Assembly (NCBI GenBank): GCA_002412555.1
Contig: DHVH01000085.1
Coordinates: 1-44,405 of the forward strand
DNA: 44,405 nucleotides
Reading direction: 5' to 3'
Source of the DNA: Marinilabiliaceae bacterium UBA5213
GTDB taxonomy: Bacteria; Bacteroidota; Bacteroidia; Bacteroidales; Marinilabiliaceae
Part shown: one piece after another, positions 1 to 7,607 of the stretch
Numbering within the stretch: the stretch's first letter is position 1
How the letters are laid out: each line of letters begins with the position of its first letter
Notes under the pieces: model-generated
The model's database searches: none
What the model saw: the letters and a program-made list of their open reading frames with translations, nothing else
What the model was told of the DNA's origin: nothing
Translations under genes and position numbers: made by a program

Positions 1-1363
1 CGGGAGCAGGTGCAGGAGACAGGGACAGCTGGCCATGCGGGTCAATAAGGTAGTAGGCAGGAACTGCCATAATGTTGTAGGTTTCCAGGATCTGAGGCGC
101 GGTTGCGAAGTGAAGGAAGTCCCATTTATAAGGATTGTTTTTTACAAAGAGCTCCATCGCTTCATAGGATTCATCTAACACAATGGTCACAATCTCTAAC
201 TCCTTGCGCATTAGTCTGTGGAACTGCTCCAATACCATCAGGTCTTTTTGGCAGGCATAATTCTGGGTGTGCATAAAATTCAGGTACACAAATTTGCCGC
301 GGTAATCGCTCAGGGTTTTTCGTTTTCCTTTGGCATCTGTCAGCTGAAAATCCGGAGCCGCTGTGCCGGGTCTTAGCATCGCGGTCTTTTGGTAAAATTG
401 CCGGGCCATTTCTCGCGTTTCAAGCGTTGATGCTCCCAAAGTGGCATTGTCTAAAACATGTAGAACGGTGGCTTCTGTGAGGGTTTTGTTGTAATAGGCC
501 TCATAGAGGCCGTTCAACAGCACAATTTCAGTGAGTGCTCTGTTGGTGAACAGGGTGTCCAGCATGGCCGAATTGACAATTTGTTGGAAGGCAGCTCTTT
601 GTCCGATGGCCTTTAGCACCTGGGGTCGGACTTCGGCTTGAAAGCCATTGGGAAAAAAGCCTCTGAAGAGAGCGTTGAAAACATCCCAGTAAACGGGCAG
701 ATGATATTCAACGGGGGTATCTATGAGATTGGCCATCACTTGTCGCTCTTGCCGTCTCAAAGCCGGTTGCCATAGTTTGAGAAAAGAAAGTTGCTTGTGC
801 CGATGAAATATCAGGTGATCAAAAGTATATTTTTGATCCAATGCGGTATGAAGCTCCCGGGCCTTGGCGGTATCTGTCTGCATAAACAACTGCACGGCAT
901 ATTGACTTAGCAAAAAGTCAAACTCCGCATCAAATTCAGTGATGTTTCGGTTTAGCAGGCGACTTTCGGGGTTGGCAATGCCCAGCAATACTTTCTCCTG
1001 CTGAAAATGTGGGTTGAGTCGCTCTACCTCTGTTTTTGGTTGAAAAGGCGGGAAGACCAGCTGATAGGCTTTTCCGGGCTCCAGATAAATAGAGGCCCTG
1101 TACCTGCCCAGGTCGGCAAATGCATAAGTGGTCTCAGAAAGAGGAAAGGTGAAATCAAAAGTCCCGTCATCATTAATGGGCATTGACGCCAAGGGCATTG
1201 TTGAAGGAATGATGAAGTTCTCATAGGTTTCAAATACGATATTGATCCCTGCATATGCTGGAGCCTTGCCAAAAAAACGGGTACTGTCCGCCAACTCATC
1301 GGCATGGATGGTGGTTGTGGTCAACAAAAGGCAGTAACCGATAAAAAGGGCTCTAATGATCAT
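1..1363 (-). CDS. Exported thioredoxin-fold (TlpA/AhpC-TSA-like) protein, 3' end cut by window edge
   Basis: I read 454 codons with no stop; the C-terminus lies beyond the window. The start is an ATG two bases after the coaD stop (TGA-TA-ATG), so it is probably co-transcribed with and translationally coupled to coaD. Residues 1-21 look like a signal peptide (hydrophobic FIGYCLLL, cut near HADE). A long N-terminal part (about 22-330) resembles the DUF4369-like/helical regions of Bacteroidota thiol-disulfide proteins. A thioredoxin fold starts near residue 332 (PGTAAPDFQLTDAKGK) and has a cis-proline motif (AVPAYYLID). Where the family has CxxC, this protein has N368-Y-A-C371, so only the second cysteine remains. 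A classical oxidoreductase role is therefore doubtful; the location would be periplasm or outer-membrane face. The domain assignment is fairly sure, the function is not. Confidence 0.8.
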   Translation of the reverse strand, partial: MIIRALFIGYCLLLTTTTIHADELADSTRFFGKAPAYAGINIVFETYENFIIPSTMPLASMPINDDGTFDFTFPLSETTYAFADLGRYRASIYLEPGKAYQLVFPPFQPKTEVERLNPHFQQEKVLLGIANPESRLLNRNITEFDAEFDFLLSQYAVQLFMQTDTAKARELHTALDQKYTFDHLIFHRHKQLSFLKLWQPALRRQERQVMANLIDTPVEYHLPVYWDVFNALFRGFFPNGFQAEVRPQVLKAIGQRAAFQQIVNSAMLDTLFTNRALTEIVLLNGLYEAYYNKTLTEATVLHVLDNATLGASTLETREMARQFYQKTAMLRPGTAAPDFQLTDAKGKRKTLSDYRGKFVYLNFMHTQNYACQKDLMVLEQFHRLMRKELEIVTIVLDESYEAMELFVKNNPYKWDFLHFATAPQILETYNIMAVPAYYLIDPHGQLSLSPAPAP

Positions 1364-1365
1364 TA

Positions 1366-1845
1366 TCAGGTCTTTTTGTTCGCTTCAATTAATTGGTAGA
1401 TGGTTTGCGGAATAAATTTGGACGCATCACCGCCGTGTTTCAAAATGTCCCTGACAATGGAGGAATTTACCGGCGTGTGCTCTGGTGTGGTAAGCAGGAA
1501 AACCGAATCGATATTGGTCATGAGTCGGTTCACTTGGGCAATGGCTCTTTCGTATTCAAAGTCGGCCGCCGTGCGTATACCCCTGAGAATGCTGTGGGCA
1601 TTTTTTTCAATGGCAAAATCTACGGTAAGATTTTCGTATGGCTCAACAGTTACGCCAGGCTCTCCGGCAAATTGTGCCTGAATAAATGCCACTCGATCAG
1701 CCACCGAGAAAAAGTAATGCTTGGAAGTGTTATGCCCTACTGCAATAATGATTTTATCAAAAAGTTTCAGTCCTCTGGTGACGATATTCTCATGCCCTAT
1801 GGTAAAAGGATCGAATGATCCCGGGAAAATTGCAATGCGTTCCAT
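1366..1845 (-). CDS. coaD: Phosphopantetheine adenylyltransferase (CoaD)
   Basis: CoaD transfers AMP from ATP to 4'-phosphopantetheine, giving dephospho-CoA in the fourth step of CoA synthesis, in the cytoplasm. The 159 residues match the normal family length. The nucleotidyltransferase signature is present near the N-terminus (FPGSFDPFTIGH, containing the T/HxGH element), and the C-terminal ATP-binding SSIVRDILKHGGD motif is intact. The start ATG gives the expected MERIAIFPGSF beginning. It is followed after two bases by the thioredoxin-fold gene. The neighbour upstream on the other strand is a DUF2721 gene, so the two share a divergent promoter region of about 190 bp. Confidence 0.96.
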   Translation of the reverse strand: MERIAIFPGSFDPFTIGHENIVTRGLKLFDKIIIAVGHNTSKHYFFSVADRVAFIQAQFAGEPGVTVEPYENLTVDFAIEKNAHSILRGIRTAADFEYERAIAQVNRLMTNIDSVFLLTTPEHTPVNSSIVRDILKHGGDASKFIPQTIYQLIEANKKT

Positions 1846-1887
1846 ATTTTATTAATATTGATTGATTTGGTAAAATTGAAAAAAAAT

Positions 1888-1917
1888 GTTGAAAGCGCAA
1901 GGGTTTTTTTATATTTG
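1888..1917 (+). promoter_or_regulatory. Bacteroidota-type promoter for the DUF2721 gene
   Basis: A TATATTTG at 1910-1917 fits the -7 consensus TAnnTTTG. A GTTG ends at 1891, 18 bases upstream, in the position of the -33 TTTG element with one mismatch. It lies about 120 bases before the DUF2721 start and points towards it. Confidence 0.5.
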
Positions 1918-2037
1918 ACCACAGTTGTAACATCCGCAAATATCATACCCGCAATGGAGGGTTATTAGTGATGGGTGATAATTTTCATGGGTGAGCTATA
2001 TGTGAGTATGCCACAATTTATTGATAATCATCATAAT

Positions 2038-2436
2038 ATGGAACAGCTTAATTTGACAACACCGGCCGTTTTGTTTTCGGCCATCTCTTTAATCATGCTG
2101 GCCTATACCAATCGGTTTTTGGCTTATGCCACGCTGGTGCGCAGTCTTCATCAACGTTACAAAGAGGCCCCGGATTCGGTGCTGCTGGGACAAATTGTTA
2201 ACATGAAACGGCGACTGCTGCTTACGCGGACCATGCAGATACTTGGCATTTCCAGTCTGCTGCTGTGCGTATGCACCATGTTTCTGATTTATGTGCACTG
2301 GCAGACCTTGGCCGAAGTCGTCTTCGGCATAGCGCTGGTGTTGCTGATTTTGTCATTGGGCACTTCCATCCGCGAGATTCAAATCTCTGTGAAGGCGCTG
2401 GATATTCAGTTGGGGGATATGGCAGAGCCGAAATAA
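2038..2436 (+). CDS. DUF2721 family integral membrane protein
   Basis: The protein has 132 residues from the ATG at 2038, which gives the family-like start MEQLNLTTPAVLF. An in-frame ATG at 1975 would add 21 poorly conserved residues and is less likely. Three hydrophobic segments are visible: AVLFSAISLIMLAY near the N-terminus, ILGISSLLLCVCTMFLIYV in the middle, and VVFGIALVLLILSLG near the C-terminus. A basic loop (NMKRRLLLTR) lies between the first two. The pattern and the conserved SAISLIMLAYTNRF stretch match DUF2721, a family of unknown function. The stop codon directly abuts the stop of the convergent VOC gene. I do not assign a function. Confidence 0.8.
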   Translation: MEQLNLTTPAVLFSAISLIMLAYTNRFLAYATLVRSLHQRYKEAPDSVLLGQIVNMKRRLLLTRTMQILGISSLLLCVCTMFLIYVHWQTLAEVVFGIALVLLILSLGTSIREIQISVKALDIQLGDMAEPK

Positions 2437-3498
2437 TTATTTCACCCGCATGACCCCAAATAATTTAAACATCCACTTGGGCAAAGGTTTTTCACCGCGT
2501 TTTTGCAGGTTGAGAAACCAGCCTATTTTTTTGACCAGAGGGATTTTGTGGGTTTCTACAAACTCAAGCAGTGTGCCTTCGGGTGCCTGGATGTAGGCAA
2601 AGTTGCCGGCTGCCTCACCCATGTCAAAGGTGTCCATGGCCAAAGCGCTGTCCACAGTGAAGGGGAAGCCTTTTTGTTTAACTTCTTCCCGAAGCTCTTC
2701 AATGCCGTTGATGTCATAACAGAGATGGATAAATCCGGGATCGCCCCAAATGCGACCTTCGTAAATGTCACGGGGTTCTCGGTCTAGCACATGCACCAGT
2801 TCAAGGGTTGAGTGTCCGAAGAGGGGACTAAAACTGCCGTTGTATTTTTGGGAATGCTTCAGAAGCATTCTTCGGCAGACATGCCCGCTGCCGGGCAGGC
2901 CTTCCCAGTCGGCAAACTTACCGCTCAGGTCGTAAACTACCTGGTCGTAACCCAGTATGTCGCGGTATATTTTCAGACTTTCTTCCATCTCTTTAACGCC
3001 AATGACCACGCCCAGGATGCCTCCGGTGAGTGCTTTTTGCTTAAACAATACAAAGTCATCGGCCACCACTTCCCATATATTGCCATAGAGATCCTTCAGG
3101 TAGAAATGTTCTGTACCAGATGGGTCTTTGGTGATGGGGGTGAGAAGGTCGAGCTTGAGTTCACTGAATTGATGGAAGGCTTTGTGTAGGTCAGCCGATT
3201 TTAATTTGCCAATGTTGATGCCCCAATCGCCTAACTGTAGCTGAAAGTTCGGCTCAGCAGGTGTTTTGCCCGTGTGCTGCCAAATTTCGAAACCGCCACC
3301 TCCTTCGAGGTTCAAGGCCAGAATAGCATGCCGTTCACGAGGCTCTCCTTCGGTATGGTGCAGCATCAATTCCGCCATGGCAGCTTCTTCAAACATTCTG
3401 ATGTCCATGCCAAAATGATCGCGGTACCACTTGAAGGCGGTCTGTACATCTGTTACGCCAACACCTAATTGCTGAATGCCATTGATTCTCTTTGCCAT
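2437..3498 (-). CDS. Two-domain VOC (glyoxalase/dioxygenase superfamily) protein
   Basis: A 353-residue protein with two vicinal-oxygen-chelate modules. The first starts at about residue 7 (GIQQLGVGVTDVQTAFKWY) and the second at about residue 160 (GILGVVIGVKEMEESLKIY). Each has the beta-alpha-beta start, and acidic metal-ligand-like residues occur late in each module (IWEVV, LLEFVE). VOC enzymes are metal-dependent isomerases, lyases or dioxygenases; the substrate cannot be read from the sequence. The ATG follows the SDR stop with no gap (TAA-ATG), so the two are translationally coupled and probably act on the same compound. The C-terminal tail has a basic stretch (KKIGWFLNLQKRGEKPLPKW). Confidence 0.85.
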   Translation of the reverse strand: MAKRINGIQQLGVGVTDVQTAFKWYRDHFGMDIRMFEEAAMAELMLHHTEGEPRERHAILALNLEGGGGFEIWQHTGKTPAEPNFQLQLGDWGINIGKLKSADLHKAFHQFSELKLDLLTPITKDPSGTEHFYLKDLYGNIWEVVADDFVLFKQKALTGGILGVVIGVKEMEESLKIYRDILGYDQVVYDLSGKFADWEGLPGSGHVCRRMLLKHSQKYNGSFSPLFGHSTLELVHVLDREPRDIYEGRIWGDPGFIHLCYDINGIEELREEVKQKGFPFTVDSALAMDTFDMGEAAGNFAYIQAPEGTLLEFVETHKIPLVKKIGWFLNLQKRGEKPLPKWMFKLFGVMRVK

Positions 3499-4293
3499 TT
3501 ACATTGGGTTTATTTTTCGCACTAATTTCGAATGCCAGGCAGGGAAAAAGCGTTTGATTTTCAAAATTAGTAATTCTTTTCCACCTACGGGAATTTCCAG
3601 CTTCTCTTTCCGGAGGCCGTTGAGTATTTGTTGAGCAGCTTTTTCGGGACTAATGCCATTGGCTTGCCCCGGATCCATTTGTCCGTGTTCCTGACCGCTT
3701 TTGTCCAGGGCAAATTTGGAGATGTTGGTGCGGATGCGACCACCTATCAGCATGCTTATGCGTATGTTGTTCTGGTGGTTTTCGGCCGCCACCGATTCAA
3801 AAAAACCATGCAAGGCATGTTTGGAGGCTGCATAGGCAGAGCGGTAGGGAAAGCCGAATTTGCCTACGAGACTCGAGGCTGCTGCCAGTTGGCCTCCTCC
3901 GTTTTCTATCATATGCGGCAACAAGGCTTTGGTGAGTGCTACCACCCCAAAAAAATTGATCTCCATTATTTTCCGATCGTTTTCGAGGGGTGTCTCCGTC
4001 ACGATGGAACGCTGACTGATACCCGCAAAGTGGTAGAGCGCATTAATTTGGTAACCTTTCTGAAGGACGTCATGAGCGGTGGTGCTGATGGCGGTGGTGT
4101 CAGACATGTCCAGCGTTAGGGTGATAACATGTGCTCCTTTTTTTGTGGCTTCCCGAGCCGCAATTGTAAGACCGTCAGCGTCTCTGTCGGAAAGAATCAG
4201 GGTGGTCTGATAGGGCGCCAGTGCTATGGCCACTGCTTTCCCCATACCCGATGCCGCACCGGTGATCCATATTGTTTTTTTGAAGAAGTCCAT
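3499..4293 (-). CDS. Short-chain dehydrogenase/reductase (SDR)
   Basis: A classical SDR of 264 residues. The N-terminal Rossmann cofactor motif is TGAASGMGKAVA, with the typical TGxxxGxG spacing. The catalytic region has the Ser of AASSLVG followed by YAASK, i.e. the Ser-Tyr-Lys triad. NADPH or NADH preference is not obvious: an aspartate follows the second strand (LSDRDADG), which tends to favour NAD(H). The substrate is unknown. It is coupled to the downstream VOC gene with zero spacing. Five bases upstream of its ATG begins an array of octamer repeats that separates it from hisB, so it may be outside the his transcript. Confidence 0.88.
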   Translation of the reverse strand: MDFFKKTIWITGAASGMGKAVAIALAPYQTTLILSDRDADGLTIAAREATKKGAHVITLTLDMSDTTAISTTAHDVLQKGYQINALYHFAGISQRSIVTETPLENDRKIMEINFFGVVALTKALLPHMIENGGGQLAAASSLVGKFGFPYRSAYAASKHALHGFFESVAAENHQNNIRISMLIGGRIRTNISKFALDKSGQEHGQMDPGQANGISPEKAAQQILNGLRKEKLEIPVGGKELLILKIKRFFPAWHSKLVRKINPM

Positions 4294-4297
4294 TTAC

Positions 4298-4441
4298 AAT
4301 AGATCGTTAGGTTAATAGATCAATAGATCAATAGATCGTTAGGTCAATAGGTCGTTAGGTCGTTAGGTCAATAGATCAATAGGTCGTTAGGTCAATAGAT
4401 CAATAGGTCGTTAGGTCAATAGGTCGTTAGGTCAATAGGGG
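4298..4441. repeat. Octamer tandem array, 18 units in two alternating forms
   Basis: Eighteen consecutive 8-bp units fill almost all of the hisB-SDR gap. Two unit types alternate irregularly: AATAGRTC (A) and GTTAGGTY (B), in the order A B A A A B A B B A A B A A B A B A; the last unit is degenerate (AATAGGGG). Every unit carries TAG, so with an 8-bp period all three plus-strand frames meet a stop within three units. A five-unit relative occurs near 43004-43043. There are no CRISPR-like spacers. Copy number is likely to vary through slippage. Confidence 0.9.
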
Positions 4442-4462
4442 GAAATATTAAAATGTTGCATA

Positions 4463-5593
4463 TTACAAGACTCCTTTGGTGCTGGGTAATTGGTCACTGA
4501 ACGGATCCTTGCGGATGGCCGCCTTGATGGCTTTGGCCAGAGCTTTAAAGATGCCTTCAATTTTATGGTGCTCGTTGCCACCTTCTGCTTTGATGTTCAG
4601 ATTGCTGAGTGAGGTGTCTGAGAAGCTCTTGAAGAAATGGTGGAACATTTCGGTGGGCATATCTCCCACTTTTTCGCGCTTAAACTCTGCCTCCCAAACC
4701 AACCACGGCCGGCCCCCAAAATCGATGGCCACCTGTGCCAGAACATCGTCCATGGGCAGGCAAAAGCCATAACGGTCGATGCCCCGCTTGTTGCCCAATG
4801 CTTGTCGGAAAGCCTCTCCCAGTGCCAGTCCGGTATCTTCAATGGTATGGTGCTCATCAACCTGCAAGTCGCCATCCACCTGAATGGTCAGGTTGACACC
4901 TGAGTGGCGACCAATTTGTTCCAGCATGTGGTCGAAAAAGTGCAGGCCGGTGCTGATGTAGCATTGTCCGGTACCATCCAAATCCAGTTCAATGTGTATG
5001 GAGGTCTCGGCGGTTGAGCGATCAACGACTGCGGTGCGTTCCGTTTTAAACAGGAAGGCCGCAATTTCGTCCCAATCGGCCGTGATAAAAGCACAAAAAT
5101 CTGTTAGTCCCGCCTCCTGCAGCTCTGCCTGTCCCTCCTCCTTTGGTCGCACCAGAATGCCTTTACACCCCAGGTTTTTAGCCAGTTCAATATCGGTCAG
5201 GCGGTCCCCAATGACCAGCGACCCTTCCAGGTCGTAGTCGCCACTTAAATACTCACCCAACATGCCCGTTCTGGGCTTGCGGGTAGGGGCATTATCCTCC
5301 GGAAACGATCGGTCGATATGCACCCGTGCAAAGGGAATGCCTTCGCCTTCGAGCGTTGTCATCATTTTGTTGTGTGCCGGCCAAAAGGTATCTTCCGGAA
5401 AGGCGTCGGTCCCCAGACCGTCCTGGTTGGTCACCATGACCAGCTCAAAATCCAATTTGGAAGCAATGAGGTGCAGATTGCGAATGGCTTTGGGGTAAAA
5501 TTCCAGTTTTTCCAGACTGTCCACCTGATAGTCCACCGGTGGTTCTTTTATTATGGTGCCGTCACGATCTATAAACAGAACTTTCTTCTTCAT
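4463..5593 (-). CDS. hisB: Bifunctional histidinol-phosphatase / imidazoleglycerol-phosphate dehydratase (HisB)
   Basis: HisB catalyses two histidine steps, IGP dehydration and histidinol-phosphate dephosphorylation. The N-terminal half is a HAD phosphatase with the DxDGT-type nucleophile motif (FIDRDGTI, residues about 7-14) and a later GDRLTDIELAKNLG. The C-terminal half from about residue 190 is IGPD, with the manganese-binding histidine motifs HFFDHMLEQIGRHSG and DEHHTIEDTG and a late EHHKIEG. I prefer the ATG at 5593 (MKKKVLFIDRDG); an ATG at 5602 adds three residues and sits three bases after the stop of the esterase gene. It is the last his gene here; hisH, hisA, hisF and hisI do not follow. 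Confidence 0.96.
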   Translation of the reverse strand: MKKKVLFIDRDGTIIKEPPVDYQVDSLEKLEFYPKAIRNLHLIASKLDFELVMVTNQDGLGTDAFPEDTFWPAHNKMMTTLEGEGIPFARVHIDRSFPEDNAPTRKPRTGMLGEYLSGDYDLEGSLVIGDRLTDIELAKNLGCKGILVRPKEEGQAELQEAGLTDFCAFITADWDEIAAFLFKTERTAVVDRSTAETSIHIELDLDGTGQCYISTGLHFFDHMLEQIGRHSGVNLTIQVDGDLQVDEHHTIEDTGLALGEAFRQALGNKRGIDRYGFCLPMDDVLAQVAIDFGGRPWLVWEAEFKREKVGDMPTEMFHHFFKSFSDTSLSNLNIKAEGGNEHHKIEGIFKALAKAIKAAIRKDPFSDQLPSTKGVL

Positions 5594-5605
5594 GTTTTGC
5601 ATTTG

Positions 5606-6508
5606 TTATGGGTGCAGAATATTGTTTTTAAGCCAGATATCGAGATAAGCGGTCCAGTATGCCACCTGGCCACTGCTGCGGAAGCCGTAACCATGTCCCC
5701 CAACCGGCAGAATGATTTTGGTGACCGGCACCCCTTTTTGTGTTAAGTTTTGCGCATACTGATCGGTGTTGACAACCGGCACTGCGCCATCATCTGCCGA
5801 ATGAAGCATAAAGGTAATCGGCGTTTGCTCCGTTACCTGAAGTTCCAGTGAGAATTGCTCGATGAGGTTGGTATCTGGCGTTGTTCCTATCAAATTTTCT
5901 CTGCTGCCCCTATGGGTGTTGTCGGTATTCATGGTAATAACCGGGTAAATAAGGATGGAAAAGTCGGGACGAACATCCTCGCTGCTTAAGCCCTTGTTCA
6001 CCGGTTCATGGAAGAGGGTGGAGGCGGAAGCGGCCAGGTGGCCGCCGGCCGAAAAGCCAATGATGCCTATTTTGTTGCTGTCAATGTTGTAGAGGCTGGC
6101 GCGACTGCGGACAAAATGGATGGCCTGTTGGGCATCCATCAGGGGCACAAAAGTAGGATTGTCAGTCAGCTCATTATCGGGCAGGCGGTACTTCAGCACA
6201 AAGGCTTCAAAGCCGCGCGCTGCAAACCATTCGCCCACCATGGTGCCCTCGTGGTCAAAGGCTTCGCGTGCATAGCCTCCACCTGGTACAATCACGATGG
6301 CTGGTTTTAGTGTGTCTGGTGCATCGATTGCCGAATAATGGTAGAGTTGAGGAATCGAGACTTTGGAGATACGGGCGTCCTCGTTAACCTCTGCAATAGT
6401 TACACCTTTCTTATTGAAAGGGGCTGCTCCTTCCCATAGGTTGATGGGGTTTTGACTGAAGATTGTTGATGCGGCCATCAGTAAAAGTGCTGTGAGTGTA
6501 TGTCTCAT
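5606..6508 (-). CDS. Exported alpha/beta-hydrolase (acetyl-esterase / BD-FAE-like)
   Basis: A 300-residue serine hydrolase with a signal peptide at the N-terminus (MRHTLTALLLMAASTIFSQ). The oxyanion region is PGGGYAREAFDHEG, the nucleophile elbow is GFSAGGHLAAS, and the acid and histidine are in SADDGAVPV and GGHGYGF, so the triad is complete. The family includes periplasmic esterases that deacetylate hemicellulose; the substrate is unknown here. An ATG at 6541 lies one base after the hisC stop and would add 11 residues before the signal peptide. It may be the coupled start. The odd point is location: a secreted esterase between hisC and hisB, spaced for co-transcription with both, so its expression would follow histidine attenuation. 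Confidence 0.85.
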   Translation of the reverse strand: MRHTLTALLLMAASTIFSQNPINLWEGAAPFNKKGVTIAEVNEDARISKVSIPQLYHYSAIDAPDTLKPAIVIVPGGGYAREAFDHEGTMVGEWFAARGFEAFVLKYRLPDNELTDNPTFVPLMDAQQAIHFVRSRASLYNIDSNKIGIIGFSAGGHLAASASTLFHEPVNKGLSSEDVRPDFSILIYPVITMNTDNTHRGSRENLIGTTPDTNLIEQFSLELQVTEQTPITFMLHSADDGAVPVVNTDQYAQNLTQKGVPVTKIILPVGGHGYGFRSSGQVAYWTAYLDIWLKNNILHP

Positions 6509-6542
6509 GTGTTTAAAATATTTGCCCGGCTTACCATCCATT

Positions 6543-7583
6543 TTATAATTGGAGGTCTTTTAGTTTGCTGATCAGTGTCTTGTTTTCTTCCGGTGATCCA
6601 ATGGTAATTCTCAAGCATCCGGCGCACAAGGCGACGGATGATCTGTCGCGGATAATTATTTTTTGCTCCACCAGATAAGCGTAAATTTTTTTGGCATCCG
6701 GCGTTTTAAGCAGCAAAAAGTTGGCATCTGAGGGGTAAATGTGATGGACAAAGGGCAGTTGTTTCAGATTCTCGGCCATTTTCCGACGCTCCTCAATCAG
6801 CAGTTGAATCCACTCTTCGGTTGTCGCTTTGTTTTTACCAAGCAGCTCTATGGCTTTTCGCTGGGTAAGCACATTCAGGTTGTAGGGGTATTTGATGCGG
6901 CTTAGAATTTTAATAATATCAGGCATGGCAAAGGCCATGCCTAAGCGAATGCCAGCCATGCCCCATGCTTTGGAAAAGGTTTGAAGAATAACCAGGTTGG
7001 GAAACTGCTTCAACTGGGGTAGCAGACTTTTGCCCGGTGCAAAGTCGATATAGGCCTCGTCTAAAACCACTATACCCTCAAAAGAGGTCAGCAGTTTTTG
7101 GATGTCCGCTTCCTGAAAGCAATTACCCGTAGGATTGTTGGGTGAGCAAAGCCAGATAATCTTGGTGTGCTGATCAACGGCCGAAAGTATCGCTTTTGTA
7201 TCCAGTCCGAAGTCGGGCGTCAGCAATACTTTACGCACTTCAATGTCATTCGTTTCAGCGGCCACCTGATACATGCCATAAGTGGGATCGATGGATATGA
7301 CATTGTCAATTCCCGGTCGGCAAAAAGCTCTAAAAACCAAATCGATGGCCTCATCCGAACCGTTACCCAGGAAAATAGTGGAGGGATCGGTTCCTTTAAG
7401 TTCGCCTATGATTGCCTTCAGCTTTCTCTGATGGGGGTCGGGATACCGATTGTAGGGTGCGTTGAAGGGGTTTTCGTTGGCGTCTAAAAAGATGCCTTCG
7501 TCCCCGCTGTATTCATCACGAGCCGAGGAGTAGGGTTTTAATTTGAGAATATTGGGGCGCAGCAATTGTTCTAGTGGCTTCAT
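6543..7583 (-). CDS. hisC: Histidinol-phosphate aminotransferase (HisC)
   Basis: A PLP enzyme of 346 residues that converts imidazole-acetol phosphate plus glutamate to histidinol phosphate. The class I/II aminotransferase features are present: PYSSARDEYSG near the N-terminus, CSPNNPTGN, VVLDEAYIDFA, and the PLP lysine in QTFSKAWGMAGIRLG. The C-terminal arginine motif is LRITIGSPEEN. The length is normal. It lies 24 bases after hisD and is followed almost at once by the esterase gene, so it is an internal gene of the his operon. Confidence 0.97.
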   Translation of the reverse strand: MKPLEQLLRPNILKLKPYSSARDEYSGDEGIFLDANENPFNAPYNRYPDPHQRKLKAIIGELKGTDPSTIFLGNGSDEAIDLVFRAFCRPGIDNVISIDPTYGMYQVAAETNDIEVRKVLLTPDFGLDTKAILSAVDQHTKIIWLCSPNNPTGNCFQEADIQKLLTSFEGIVVLDEAYIDFAPGKSLLPQLKQFPNLVILQTFSKAWGMAGIRLGMAFAMPDIIKILSRIKYPYNLNVLTQRKAIELLGKNKATTEEWIQLLIEERRKMAENLKQLPFVHHIYPSDANFLLLKTPDAKKIYAYLVEQKIIIRDRSSVALCAGCLRITIGSPEENKTLISKLKDLQL

Positions 7584-7607
7584 GAATAGCTTATGGTTGT
7601 TGACGAA

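Noticed and set aside
4298..4441. Possible CRISPR array
   Set aside because: Units are 8 bp, directly tandem, and have no unique spacers; no cas genes are near.
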